A DNA stretch of 64,000 bases from Argentina anserina (taxonomy: Eukaryota > Streptophyta > Magnoliopsida > Rosales > Rosaceae), in assembly GCF_933775445.1 (NCBI RefSeq), contig NC_065872.1, positions 20,274,001 through 20,338,000 of the forward strand, in the 5' to 3' direction. The notes under the pieces are model-generated. The model was not told where the DNA came from and did not search any database. It saw only the letters and a program-made list of their open reading frames with translations. Each line of letters starts with the position of its first letter. The first letter of the stretch is position 1. The position numbers were made by a program, and so were the translations under genes. Positions 32,778-45,911 of this stretch are shown here, one piece after another.

Positions 32778-35700
32778 ATGGATGAGAGAGGTTAGTATGG
32801 TTAAAGAACTCTCCGTCTTTTGGTAGCCATGTTATGTACTGAATTTAGGTTAAAATCTATAGATATACGAAATGAATTGCAGATTGGTACATAGAATCCT
32901 ATAGTTGCTGGGTTGTGGTTGAAAATCAATTTATTTTTATTGTATATTGTATTGTTAACAGTATTGCGTGAGGTGATGTTGGAGGTGGGTGATGGAAGTC
33001 TTCGGTTCAACGAACAACCATACCACAGTCCACATTTTTCCGATGATGAGGAGAAGGATCCCGGAAATGTGGTGGAGGATGAGAAGAGAGTTGTTGGGGG
33101 CAGAGGTCCAAGGAGCGAAGAAGATGATTCACCCATAGAAGAGAGATTTAGTAGTGATTCAGATTGTGATCACGGTGGAGACGACGAAAGTACAGGTATG
33201 GAAGATGGTGACTTTATTAGGGAGAACGGAAATAGAAGCACCGAAAATACAGACCGCGAAAGATTTATCATGGTTGACGATTCGGAAGAGTTGGAAGAGT
33301 CGGGGCGTAAGTTTGCAAAGGGATTGTTGAATACCGAGTTGTCGTTTGAAGATCTATGCCCCCTGACTCCCGATAGCTTGTGGTGTTCTAGTTTGAAGGG
33401 TAAGGATGTGAAGACCATAGGTATAGGGGATTTTGATAACATAACCTTTCCGACCGTAGAGGAGGCTGAAAAATTCTACTATTATTACGCATTCATGATT
33501 GGTTTCAGCGTGAAGAAGTTTAGAAGAGAGAGGCGCGAAGTTGGGGACCGTATGGTGATCTGGAGGAGAACTTGGGCCTGCTCGAATGAGGGCTATTGCT
33601 GCAGCAAGAAGGATCCAAATGCTGATGTTCCACCTCCCATATTGTTTGGTTCAGATGGATGTATGGACCAGAATGGGCAATGTGGGGATCCTACAGTTGT
33701 TGGAAAGAAAAAGAAGAGAAAGGGTGTGGCAAGGGGAATGAAGTACACAAGGACTGGTTGTAAAGCGAACTTCACCGTTAAGATAGATGAAGAAACTGGG
33801 CTTTATCACGTGTTCAGATTTGAAACAGCCCACAACCACGGTGTTGCAGCCGTATCAGAGCGTCACTTTCTCCGTTCATTTAGGAAAGTGACACCAGAGG
33901 ACTTGCTAGAGGTGCATGCACTCCAGTCAACAGGTTTGGGGGTCAGTGGTTCTTTTGATTTTATGGCAAGGCAAAATGGAGGTGCCCCTTTGGTTGGATT
34001 CATGCTGAAGGACTTATACAACAAATTGGACCGTTATAGGAGACTTAATAGCGAACTTGGCGATGCAGAAGCAGCCATGAACTGGTTACGCATAAAAGGA
34101 ATGGAAGATCCTAATTTTTTTTGTAGGTATAGCAGAGATGAAGAAGGGAGATTGGCTGCTCTGTTTTGGAGGGACCATGCTTCATTCCTGGACTACCAAG
34201 CATTTGGGGATGTTTTGATCATAGATAGCACCTACAAAACAAACATCTACGGAATGCCATTGGTGTTGTTCGTCGGTGCAAACAACCACAGAGCTAGTGT
34301 GTTATTTGGCTGTGGTCTCGTTCGTGATGAGAAGGAGGACACCTTCCATTGGTTGATTGAGCGATTCGTTTCTTCAATGGAGAACAAGGTCCCAATAACA
34401 GTTGTAACAGACGGGGATGAAAGGTTGCACGCTGCACTTCACACGCACTTGCCAACAGCAAGGCAGAGGTTGTGTTCATGGCACATAGGGCGGAATGTAG
34501 GTCAAAATATAAAAGACGAAAAAGTGCAGAAATTATTAGGGAAGCTCATATATGGGTCATATAGTATAGAAGAATGGGACATGATGTGGGCGAAGATGAT
34601 AGCGGAAAACGACTTGGGGGACAATGAATGGCTGAAGACACTCCACGATAGGCGTGAGCGATGGTCGGAGACATTTTTCAGGTAACTCTCTAAGCATTTC
34701 AGCATTTGAACATTGTGAGGGATTAGTGCAACATGTGTTTACCGTTAGAACAGGTTATATGCATATATTGCTACAACGCCCCTTGGTGTATATATTCTTG
34801 CATTCGAGCGTCTTTATTACAATTCTTTTATTAATTTGTTGGATTTATTTACCCATGCATTTTAAGTAGTGATGTTATTATTTATATTTTGTAAAGAACT
34901 GGGTTATTTAACTGAAATATGAACTAGTGAGGTATGTTAGAATGAGTTTACAGATTTTGGCAATGGTAATGCAAATGAATTTGTCAATTTAGATGGTCTT
35001 TATTTTGCAGGGGACATCATTGTGGTGGAATTTGCAGCACACAACGGTGTGAGGGTATGAATAACAAGGTTAAGACGAAAGTGTGTGGTTACACCAAGCT
35101 GGTTCAATTTGTACCAAGGTTGTACCACAGTGTTGGGCGGCTGAGAGACCGGTATATGTTGGACGACTTCAAGTCCCGCAATTACCACAGGAAATTTGAA
35201 TTACCAATGAAGGCCGTGGAGGAACAAGTATTCAATATTTTCACGGACGACATCTATTTAGTCATCAGGGGCCAGATGGTGTTTGAGAATGCGTTTAATG
35301 TCTCCACACGTGTTGATTATGAAGGGTCCAAAAACCTGACATGCTACGTCACACAATACGGTGTAGATGATAGGTGTTGGTTAGTGACTTACGTAGCCGG
35401 CTCTATCGAAGGGGAGGGGGATACTTATAGATGTTCCTGCCAACTGTTTGAGTCAGATGGGATACCGTGCTGCCACATTTTCTCTGTTTTTAAACGGGAA
35501 AGTGTGAAGATCTATCCGAAATCTCTTATATGGCCAAGGTGGACAAAAGACGCAGGTAAGAAGTCATGTGTTGATAAGGTGATAATTGACAATGATTTTG
35601 GGGAATCTCAGGCCTGTCGTTATGCCAAGTTAATCGGTATAGCTAAAAGAGCTTGCTACAACATGTCATTGACTGATGAAGGATTCGAGAAGGGCACAGT

Positions 35701-36223
35701 TGATTTGCACATGCTTTTGGGGAAATATCATGTAGAAAACCCTTTGAAAAAGGCACGGGTTAACCCGGGTGACAATGATAATGTCGTCCGTGACCCTGTC
35801 CTAGCTAGAACTAAAGGGAGCCACGTTACTAGAACTGACAGAAATGGTCAGGGAAATGAAGGAACCGGGGATGGTCCAAAATGCAAGGAGTGTCATACTT
35901 CGGGGCACAACAAGCGTACTTGTCCATTGCTGAAGAAGCGAGATAGAGACAAAGGGGCGACGAAAGCTTCCAAATCAGGGACTGTGTCACAAAAATGTAG
36001 CGAACCAGAAATTGGTGGTAGTTCTGCATCAGATGTTCCACATTTTAGTTATAATTGTACTAATAATCTACCTCCTCGTGCGCCTTATTACCCACAGATG
36101 CCGTCACCCGTAAATTTGTGCTTTGGGCCTGATCATGCCAGCCTTCCTGATATGAATTCGCAGTTTGGAGCCTCAGATAATCCTATCCATGGATGGGGTT
36201 TTTGGGGTGGTTCTTCACTTTAA
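32778..36223 (+). CDS. FAR1/FHY3-family MULE-type transposase, intact
   Basis: Exons 32778-32790, 32962-34681 and 35011-36223 give 2946 bases, 981 residues. The short first exon (MDERV) is supported by GT-AG signals and exact frame continuity. An acidic N-terminus precedes the FAR1 zinc-binding DNA-binding domain (about 165-270: FPTVEEAEKFYYYYAFMIGF ... HNHG). The MULE transposase core (about 415-510) carries VLIIDSTYKTN and VVTDGDERLHAA as acidic catalytic positions, and CSWH. A SWIM finger, CSCQLFESDGIPCCH, lies near 718. A zinc knuckle, CKECHTSGHNKRTC, lies near 868. It is either an element-encoded transposase or a domesticated regulator of the FRS type. Convergent placement with the Ulp1-like gene downstream favours an element. 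No stop or shift is present. Confidence 0.9.
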
Positions 36224-38015
36224 TGCTGTTTAGACTTAGAGTTTGGTTGGTTGCTTAGCTCTGTTGTTTCTGAGGAAGGATGACAATTCCCCTACATTTT
36301 GCCATTTTGGTTTAAGTCTGTCCTTTCTTATTTTGTATTTAAGCAACTGTGTTTAACTTAATAATATTAGCTATTAGAAATTAGGTTTTGTTAAACAGTA
36401 CCGGTGTTTTACTTCGTAAACTTTGTACACTATGTAACCATTATCAGCCAGAACATATGTCGCAAGAAGTCTATATGGGTTTATAGTGCCTGTAATCATA
36501 TTTTTGTCATGTCACCTAATTTATGTTATGGCTGCATTTATCTATATTGACTGACATACATGGTTTTCCCACGGTAATTATTTCCTTCCATTTGTCAATA
36601 ATGTTAATATTCCCTTTTTATTATGAACCTCGTCCTTATGAATAGTATCTTGTTCATGGTTTTCCCAATTTTTTCCTTCAATTTCTGCAATGTTCAGGGA
36701 AGATGAATCAATTTGATGCGGTTTTGTCGTTTGCTTATGGTTTGATGACGATAAGTTCACCTTATATCTAACTTTTAAAATTATGTATAACTAGTAAACC
36801 AGTGTGGAAATGGGATTCCGTGGAAATGAGACAATTTCATACTGTTATTCAGAAAATCACATGTGTTTTTCATACTTCATGAAGAAAATGGTATATAGAC
36901 AGTAATTGAATTGGAAGGCAAATGGAACTTCCATCAGCTGCAAGTAAGAGCAGCCCCTGATAGGAAACCTGAATAGTTGCATAATAAGTGGAGTAGATTT
37001 ATAGGTTACGCCATCATAACAAAAATTGTTCCCCATTTCAGTCCAACAATTCATCTACCAATTCCCCTGTTAATACCTAAAGAGTGAAAAATACTTCCAT
37101 GAAGTTTGAAGTCATATGTTGAATCCAAACACCTTACTGGTTCTGTTTACAATGTACAGCCGCAGGTTTTTCAGATCCTTGAGATAGTTATCCGCATGGA
37201 AGTTGGACCGTCTTGTTGTAAATTTCACAGTACTAATGTTCATTGTTTTTTCCGTCGGGACAACTAACTTAGTGTATGTGAACCAGTTTTGGAGATATGA
37301 GTAAGTGGGCTGCCTCCTCGTATTATACCATTTTGGGTTTATTGCTTGTAAGAGCCCTTTCGCTGGTCCTCCATCCAGACCACTCATTTATGGTAGTTAT
37401 GGTCCAATCATATTTGTGGGCCGGCATTAATCTCAATCAGTGATGTAGCCATAAAATGCTAGGTCGGTGGGAACACCCCGTCAATTTAACAGGCCATTGT
37501 TTTTATACCATCATCATTGGTCTAATTCCCTATTTGGTTAGGCGTAACCCCGGCCTAACCATCCAAAAACTTGCGAATAATTTTTCCCCAATTATCTTAG
37601 TACAAATTATCAATCATACTTAGTATAACTACAACCGGGATGTTGAAAACTAACATCCTTTTCATAATCAAAGTGATGAAATATAGCAACGATTTTAAAC
37701 ACAATGTGTTAACGTTTTACTTCATATGAGCACACAGTGTTGCATTGATAATGAGATTAAGATTTCCGGCCACTAAGCCATATTACAAAATAACAACCAG
37801 CAATACATTAAGGGAAGGCATGCAAGTTTTAGTCAAGTTATAAATTGTTAACTTTCTAAAAACCACAAAAAATCATCCTTTATCCCCCGCAAAATAATCA
37901 TAGAGCCAACATCTAACTTACACTGCACCTATGTGTTCTCCCTGGAGGAAAAGTAGCCACTGTGTACACCACCCTGATGTGCCCTTCATGGGCAACTACT
38001 GTTGTTTCATGATAA
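36224..38015. other. Convergent intergenic space between the FAR1-like and Ulp1-like genes
   Basis: About 1.8 kb of AT-rich DNA between two 3' ends. No domain-bearing frame occurs in it. Both 3' UTRs and terminators should lie here. The minus-strand open frame at 37112-37387 shows no motif. Confidence 0.4.
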
Positions 38016-41000
38016 CTACTTGTTACTGTTCACTCCCCCAGTGTTAGTGACGGCAAAGTGAAATTCGTTCGCCCTCTGCATTACATTATCATGAATTACA
38101 CTTGTTGGGGGTTTCATACACTGCAACATCAGAGCTGATCTCTGCTCCTCACTGTCGTACTACAAGCATTACAAGGCAGATTGATCAATATCCAGTATGA
38201 CTTGGTAGTAAATTGGAACTGAATCATGTGTTAATTATATATTGTGGTCATGCCAATGTTGGTGCATACCTCTTCCCACCATAGGGTTCCATAAAATTGC
38301 ATGTGTTCAAGTATAAACATTCCACACTCTATCCTTCCTTCCTGAAATGGAGCCTTGTCGGGGTACAGTATCCTGAAGTTCACAAAGTCAGGTGGCTGGT
38401 AATCCGGTGTGTTTGTGGAAGTCATGCATATGGTCTTAGTGAGATGCCTCATCTGTAATTTCAATTCATAATTTATTAGCCTAAAATTGATGGACATATT
38501 TCAAATCATCATGAAATTAACACATTATATCGTCACTGACCGCATTCTTAGTTATTTTTGTTGACAAACGGTCACTAATAAAACCTAGAACGCTGTCCCA
38601 AATTTCGACAACCTTTTTCTTTGTGTGCACCACCAGCAGCCACCAATGCCCCCCACGATCAAGAACGTGTAGGGGAATGAAAATCTGCACACATGTAAAC
38701 GTGTGACCCGGACCTTACTCTTACTGGTGTCTGAACCAAGAAAAACAACCAATAAATGAAATACATAACCATTTACCATAGTGCAACTGTCTATACGACC
38801 GTCGAACCTATACAAGTTGCATACATTCCTTGTGCGCATTGCCAGTTCCATGTATTCCTCCTCGCTGTCACGTTCCTGGTTTGCCTGCGTCTATTGACAA
38901 TAAACCATGTCCAATTAATGACCTCCTCCTATCTAACAAATATCAATAGGCCGGGGAAGTGCGTTACGTTGTAAATTACCGTGAAATATGTGGGGAGGTA
39001 CCATGCATTTGGATTATCCCGAGTCATGTAGTCAGCTACAAAGTTTATCACCTGCCAGCGGGAAAGAATCATGAGTCATAATTAGTTCTATTGACACCTT
39101 CACAGTCACTTGGCAACTTAGCACCATGGTTGTTTTGGCATCATTATGCCCATACTTCTCTGCCATTTACAATTGTTCTACAGCATATCCACCTCTCATC
39201 ATCTGCGTTAAGTGATTGAAAGTAAATACTAGGGCATTTACTTACTTCCATGCCCACTTTGGTGTTTGGAGCTAGATCCCTTAGGTGTTTCCTCTGTAAA
39301 ATTTCCCTCCCTTCACCAGAGTCGGCCATTGGAGTCCTGCATTATGTCAATGTGTCTATAAAATGCATGACAACCATTAACATAACCATATACTAGATGA
39401 ATTGCAGAAATTTTCTCACCAGTCCTCTTCATCGGTTGTCAATTTATCATGCATGAATACATAATTTATTAAACGGAGGTCCGACTGTGGAAGTGGCCTA
39501 TTTAGTTTGAATGGCCCGGCCAAGAACCGAGATTCCCCTTGTCGATTGTTACCAAAAGTTGTCGGCACTATATTCCTTCCCTCCTTCCTAGGCCCGTACA
39601 AAGCCTTGTTGAACATCACTCTCACATGTCCCCTAGGAATGTGCACAATCCCCTTCTTCATTGCTGACCCTGGATTAAGTCCTGATGTTTTTCCAACCAG
39701 TTTGCTTCCCACAGGGCTGCTTGAAGTTTCAGAGGCCGCCTGGCACTGTTTTAGTAGTGTTCCCACACCCTTATCGAACTCCAGCTATTTCACAAAAGAC
39801 AAATTTATTGTAAGGTATACTTTCACTGGTTTTATTCACAATTACTTGGAAAATCTTATAGAGGTGTGCAGACAAATAAATTAAAACGTATTCATATACT
39901 ACACATGAATAGATCACTATTGCATATGATTCAATGATGATTAATATTGTAACACACTTACTGAAAGCCTTCTACCACATTGTGGTTTATCAGTCAAAGT
40001 TCCTGATTTTGGAATTTTTTTCCGAGAGTTGGAAACGGCCGGGTCCTTTCCCTTATTCATACACTGCTTCTTCCCACTCACATGTACTCCATCCGTTGTG
40101 CATTTCTTCCTCTTTACATTATCGTGATTATCACCCCCTTTTTTTGCAGTTTCCTTCAGACTTTGCAGGACTCTAGTGACACACTCCGCTTCGATGTCTT
40201 CACCCGTATCCGCCCACATCTCCATCATTTGTGTAACTTCGCGGAATTCAGCTACGTACTCCTGGAATAATTTGTTCAACTTCAGTACATTTTCCTTAAG
40301 TGCAGCCATTTCCCTCTTTGTATCATAAATGTCCTCATGCACGCTTGATTTAATCCCAATTCCAAACGTGCTGCCACCCCCATTTGCATGGTCCGAACTG
40401 AGGATTCCAGCCTCATTTTGTTTCCTCACTACAATAGGTGCTCCAAAACCCCCCAACTGCCTCATTTTTTGGACCACTTCTTCAACATCTTCTGTTGTCC
40501 AAGCTGCAATCGGTAACATTCCTGTACACACCTTGCCAAATCCCTTCCCCACAACATCCATATACAGTAGTTGGAAGAAAAGCATGCATCCGGGCACGTA
40601 CTCACTCCCTTCTTTTCTATACTTATCAACCCCTTCAAATATCCACTTCAATCCATAGGAGGCCCAGTTCTTGTCTCGAATTTGGTCTGTCAACTCAACA
40701 CACGACAGGAATGAACTATCTACATTTTCGTCAATGCCCGGACACAGAATGGTTGTCAATGCAAACATAGCGTAGGCAATTTGGAAAAGGGCGTCGGCGC
40801 TCGGCCGTTTACGAATAATGAAAATTAGCCCATCAATTCCCAAAGTTCCGTCTGTATCACAATATTCACTTGAGAGTAATTTGGAGCCACCAAACTCAGC
40901 AGGGGTGGGTTCTACCACACTTCCTCCATCCCTGATCCCAATAACTCTTGTGAACTGAGCCGCATTCAAACTGTAGTCGACATCACCAATTCTGACACTC

Positions 41001-41628
41001 CTATTCTTTAGGTCCACGGCATGAAAGCAATGTGTCCACATCGGCTGACACAGTATGTCTACCTTCAAGTCCTGCAGGTGGCCCATTCCAATGTCATACA
41101 CCGCCTCAAGCTTATATGCAGGCAAATCTGAGACTACACTTCGAAACTTCCCAAGGTCGCACCGGGATTTCAAAATCATTCTTTCCTGTCACATAATGAA
41201 TTGAGTCTGGGTTAGAAACAACTACGATGACCATTACCACATGATAACAAACATAAAGTACCCGCCAAATTTAAATGAACAAAAACGATTGTAACAGGTA
41301 TGTAAGGCCCGAGGAAACAGTCACTTCAGCGGAACCCATTTGGGCCTTAGGTCGTCTTATGATCCATTGAATTTCCATTCATGTAGGCCCAATTTCAATA
41401 ACCCTACAGAGTACGACTTTCCCTTACCCTTTTCCTGCAGTCGCTGGCATAAGATCCAGTGGGCCTACAATAAATAAGGGTTTGTCAGAATCAGCAACCC
41501 AACAAGGAATAATCCACCCGATAAATTCAATCTCAGTTTAAGCACTGGTTTTCTTTGATTTACCTGGGGAGATCAATTGGCAGATCTCGATCCGCCTCAA
41601 AGCCAAATGAGTCGCTGTTATCACCCAT
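38016..41628 (-). CDS. Ulp1-like (C48) cysteine protease gene, intact, 10 exons (copy B)
   Basis: Minus-strand exons: 41564-41628, 41428-41464, 39962-41185, 39420-39784, 39246-39336, 38980-39051, 38777-38890, 38541-38684, 38270-38452, 38016-38159. They give 2439 bases, 812 residues, every junction GT-AG and in frame. The N-terminal two thirds is the plant domain usually joined to Ulp1 domains in transposon-carried genes (LTTILCPGIDENVDSSF; then a coiled region and a basic stretch). The C-terminal Ulp1 peptidase has His669 (GGHWWLLVV), Asp686 (VEIWDS), Gln741 and Cys747 (QEGRIECGMF), the full triad. Such enzymes cleave SUMO or related conjugates; the substrate is unknown here. It converges on the FAR1-like gene. 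Kaonashi-type Mutator-like elements carry such genes. Confidence 0.9.
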
Positions 41629-41645
41629 GTTTGCGTTCACGGTTT

Positions 41646-42240
41646 CTGCATATTATAAAATCCAATTCAGTTATAAAACTTCCATTACAGTACAAACCTG
41701 GATCCCTCATCACTAAACCCTAACCTATGAAAATATACGAACATAACAAGTCATTTACAACTATATCATGTAATATTGTAACTGTTATCTATAACTGGGA
41801 CAATATTTATTCTACATGTGAATGAACATTTACATATCAAGATTACATGACCTGGGTAAGAATGTCTATATCTATAGCGACAGTAATGTTCATTACTGAT
41901 CAAAATAAACAACTGCACATGGTTACCGGTTCTAAACAGTTCATCATAACTAAGGGTTCACATAACAGTGTACCATTACAGGAACAACTAAGCAACTTTA
42001 TCCACAATGTGTGTAGTTTACTCACACGGAGTACTCACACTCACGATTAGCTGGAAAAACTTTGAAGAGAATATATTCCCCTTACCTTTTGCAGAGAAAC
42101 AGAAGCACAAGGAGACGACTGAAAGCGACGAAAACCTAACAACGAAAGAACCAGAGAATCTCAACTTTTCAATCCCAGATCACCGTATTGAACGTCCCAC
42201 CGAATCCATCATCAATCTATCCCACTGTGTTTCATAGTTT
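41646..42240 (-). promoter_or_regulatory. 5' UTR and leader intron of Ulp1-like copy B
   Basis: On the minus strand an acceptor ATATGCAG ends just before the leader AAACCGTGAACGC at 41645. A donor GTAAGG near 42085 follows a TTTCTCTGCAAAAG stretch. This supports a 5' UTR intron of about 440 bases. No TATA box was assigned. Confidence 0.45.
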
Positions 42241-43090
42241 CCCCTATTTTCAACTAAGTTCTCCGACTACTCAACGATTCTCAGCCGATCTCCTCTCCTT
42301 AGTTTATCAGCACGTACTGTCAAAGCTGGGACTACAAACGAATATATTCAAAATCTTCTCACAGCATCCAAATCCCCATACAAGTTTTAGTTCGTTTGAA
42401 TTGTTGTTTGGGTTCCGGATCTATTCTAAGATGGCCACGTGGTTCTCCGTTGTCCAACGCAAATTATAATCGTTGATTCCCGCTCTCTTCCATAAAGGGC
42501 CACACACGTACAATGGACACTAACTCATCATAGGGCGGGAATCCAGTGTCCCCTATCGCCATGTCATGACATGTTGGTGTCGCTAGTATCCCCCATTTAG
42601 TACGTCCAACCAACCGACTGTACTGTATTTGGTTAGAGGGGAAAACCCTAGTTAGGATTGCTAGGAACCTGTCCCTCTCCACGCAATCCGTTTAGTTCTA
42701 ACCTGCCCTCCGCATTGGACGTCTGAGGCCCATAGGCATTTCATTGAGAATCTGACCCACAGGCGAGACAGATTCATAATTGACTATAGAGAGGTTCTAT
42801 TCGTACCTAATAAAATATTACTTAGATCACCATTATTTTTCGGGTTTCTCTAAATTATGCAACAACTTTTCCAATTGTTAGCTAATGTTCATACGATAAT
42901 TTTAATTCTTTCGTAAAAGATTAATTATGTGACAAATTAAAGGGAGTGTCGCTTATTCTTTATATGACAATCTAAATTTTCTCGCTGAATGTAATGTGTG
43001 TGAAATTAAATGAGGTGATTTTTCACATAGTATTTATTTGACAAAATTTATTTACTCGCTTAAAACTAATTGAGCGACAAATTATGGGAG
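42241..43090. other. Gene-free stretch upstream of copy B
   Basis: Contains no supported frame. If the FAR1-like/copy B pair is a Mutator element, its right terminal inverted repeat would be expected here. I compared this stretch with 32,220-32,770 by eye and found no convincing long inverted match. Confidence 0.35.
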
Positions 43091-43096
43091 ACCATT

Positions 43097-43570
43097 CACT
43101 CGAGGGAACGTATGTGTGTGAAATAAATTAGGGTGAACTAAATTCTCCTCGAGGGGAGTCTTGATGAGATAAAACCTACAGGGTGTATATATCTTACCAA
43201 AAAAATTATATCAAGTGACTTTGTGTTAGAGAGAATCCACTCGAGGAGGACGTATGTGTGTGAAATAAAATCAGGGTGAACTATATTCTCCTCAAGGGTG
43301 TATATATCTTACCAAAATAATTCTATCAAGTCAAATATGGGTTAGAGAGAATCCACTCGAGGGGGACGTATGTGTGTGAAATAAAAACAGGGTGAACTAT
43401 ATTCTCCTCAAGGGTGTATGTATCTTACCAAAACAATTCTATCAAGTCAAATATGTGGAGTCTTGATGAGATAAAACCTACATGGTGTATATATCTTACC
43501 AAAAATATGTTTTCAAGTGATTTTGCGTGAGAAGAGATCTTATAAAATTCAAATATGAGTTAAAGAAAAT
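43097..43570 (+). repeat. Imperfect tandem repeat, about 3-4 copies of a 115-145 base unit
   Basis: The unit contains CACTCGAGG, GGACGTATGTGTGTGAAATA, AGGGTGAACTATATTCTCCT and GGTGTATATATCTTACCAAA. Copies start near 43097, 43240 and 43354, with a partial copy near 43456 that shares AGTCTTGATGAGATAAAACC with the first. Unit length varies by loss of the AGTCTTGATGAG segment. Function unknown. Confidence 0.8.
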
Positions 43571-44675
43571 TCACTCGACCGGAGGGCAAAGCTAACTCTC
43601 TTTGGAGATAATAAAAAATATAAATTAAGCATTTTTTTTAAATATGAAAAAAAATTACTCAAAATGAAAAAGAAAATAAATCATTAGCCATATATGAGAT
43701 TTGTTGGGTTTTCCATTAATTTTCCTATAATTTTTGTTTTTAAAAAAATAGTGACTGACCTGCTTATGGAAAGACTCGAAGACTATGGGTTTGGGTTTCA
43801 AATCCTTGTTATATAGGTTCATCGACATTTTTTGTTTGAAATGGGCTGGTGCGGCAGGGTAATCAAGCATTTAAGGCTGCATAATTACATCGAGCTCTAG
43901 GGTTTTAAAGTCAAAATATATGATGGTATAAAAACCGTCATAAAAACGAGTTAGTTTCCAAATATAGTTGGATTTTTCTAACTAATAAACAAAATACTTT
44001 ATTTAAAATAACTAATAATTAAAATACAGTAAATTTATTTATCTACCCCTTAATAATATACTATGAAAACTTGTTACTTATTAAGGATAAAAAAGTAAAT
44101 GAACAAATAATTTTATATAAGTAATAGTTAAAAAAAACATAACATGCTGGTGATTTAGGGAGGCAAACGTAGTATGCTTGGGCTTTAATTCGACAAAGGA
44201 AAGGTTAATTAACTAGAGAGAACGAGATTGGACATTTAGATTAGTTCTAGGAAATATTGTTAGTGATATAAAATCCTATTTTACAAAGGAAATGTATGCA
44301 AGTAGGAAATCTTTAAGCCTTGTGGAAAGAGGATAAACAAATGTATATATAGGAAGATCAATTCATCAACCATACCTCACACATGGTTTTTGCACACATT
44401 ACAAGGTATACGATGAAATGTTAACCTAACATATCATGGGGAGATAATCGCAGTCCAAAAATAGGTCGAATACTAAACAGAAAATTAAGACATTATATAA
44501 AAATAAATATCTTGGTTAATTTTCTTAATTGATTGGATCAAACATACAACATTGCTTAACAACAAACACTTCATTTAATAATATTACGTTCTAAACAAAC
44601 TAATTAAGACATTATATCAAAATAAATATATATATCACGTACAAAGAGAAAAGCCCCCCAAAAACGCGACTTCAA
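43571..44675. other. AT-rich spacer without a supported gene
   Basis: Strongly AT-rich sequence with only short motif-free frames. Nothing recognisable. Confidence 0.35.
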
Positions 44676-45130
44676 TTAATCCCCTCTTGCCAATAAATCC
44701 GGAAAACGTTGTGCTACCTCTCGGTAAAAAAAATCCTTCCTCATGCATATCTTGCATTTGTGGATCTTGTGACGTTGGCACAAGAATGTTATAAACGGTT
44801 TGGCACTTGCGCTTGATGAAGATCCCCCTTCAACCTTCATTTTCTTCATGCTCGGCCCCTCATTGGCTTGATTTACTACTGTCCTTGAGATGAGTATTGA
44901 TTCTCTTTCTTCGGTCACCATTGCTCCGACCCACTCTCCTATATTTGTCTCTTTATGATATAAACATAACACCACTTGTTAAATGCATAACCTTCACTAT
45001 CGACCATGGGGAACCATTCGGGTATGCCCAAGAACTTACCTTCCAAATGGTTGTTTAGACGAGAAATAATTTCCCCATTTCCAAACCAAGCCTTACTATC
45101 ATTGTTCTGCGTCGACAGAGAATAGGGCAT
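44676..45130 (-). pseudogene. Small Cys/His-rich gene in two overlapping frames, probably frameshifted
   Basis: The first frame (45130 downward) reads GNGEIISRLNNHLEGKFLGI, then PEWFPMVDSEGYAFNKWC and closes at 44939. A second frame overlapping it reads LYHKETNIGEWVGAMVTEER, a Ser-rich linker, then ITFLCQRHKIHKCKICMRKD, REVAQRFPDLLARGD and a stop. The Cx2Hx3-4Cx2C pattern looks metal-binding. The two frames read as one protein if a single base was lost or gained near 44,960-44,980; an intron is the alternative. The family is not recognised. It is divergent from the second Ulp1-like gene. Confidence 0.5.
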
Positions 45131-45512
45131 TCCAAATATAGGGGTGTATGAAACGTTTTCCCCTCAATGTTTTCCTTCCGACTTCCCTTCTGTTGCTGGC
45201 ATTGACGAGTAGAAATTATTTTGTAAATGTCTGGAAGTATTGGACTTTCCTACTATGAGGAGGAGGTCCGATGACTGCTAATGTGACAAGCTCTTTTATC
45301 CCTGACACCCCCAAACCACCACCACACCGCCATCCAAGTGGTGAGCACAGGTCTTATACAGGGGCCCACATATTCCATTTCGCCCATGTGCCCTCTGCCT
45401 ATAGACAAGTCTATCCCTTTTTGCACGCCTTGTCCATTAGGACATCTTCATGTCAGTCACCGTCGTCCCGGACTACTTCACCGCATTCAAGTACAATGTT
45501 GAGGAGAGTTCT

Positions 45513-45548
45513 GCAAAGCGCCTTCGCACCAAGAGCCCAACTACTCTT
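45513..45548 (+). repeat. 36-base exact direct repeat, right copy
   Basis: Identical over 36 bases to 32370-32405. It lies between the divergent Cys/His-rich gene and the second Ulp1-like gene, 399 bases before the latter's proposed start. Confidence 0.8.
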
Positions 45549-45911
45549 TGTCGACGGCGTTAGTTTTGTCGTATGGGGAATAGTATCTGCGGTGAAAACG
45601 TAGTAGTTACGGGTCCATAAATTCCACAAAAAGTACCCGAAGCACAAGCACCTCACGTGGTGTTCCACACGTGTAATCGATATTGGAAACCCTATATGGT
45701 CGCCGTCGTCGCCATGGTGGAAATCTGTAATTGTTTGTATCCCCATGTTGAAAGAGATATGAGTCGCATAGCCATCTAATCGTGGAAAGCAATAGGTGGA
45801 AAGCTCAAAGGGTGAGACCCTGAGAGGGAGTATCTGGTTTGTAGTGTTAATCCATGGAAAGCTACCCAGATCTGCAGTGCAGAGCGATGTGGAGGAACAA
45901 ACCCGATTCAG

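Noticed and set aside
42772..43090. Right terminal inverted repeat of the proposed FAR1/Ulp1 element
   Set aside because: Comparison by eye with 32,220-32,770 gave no convincing inverted match.
43097..43570. CRISPR-like array
   Set aside because: Repeats are long, imperfect and directly adjacent with no unique spacers, and the genome is plant.
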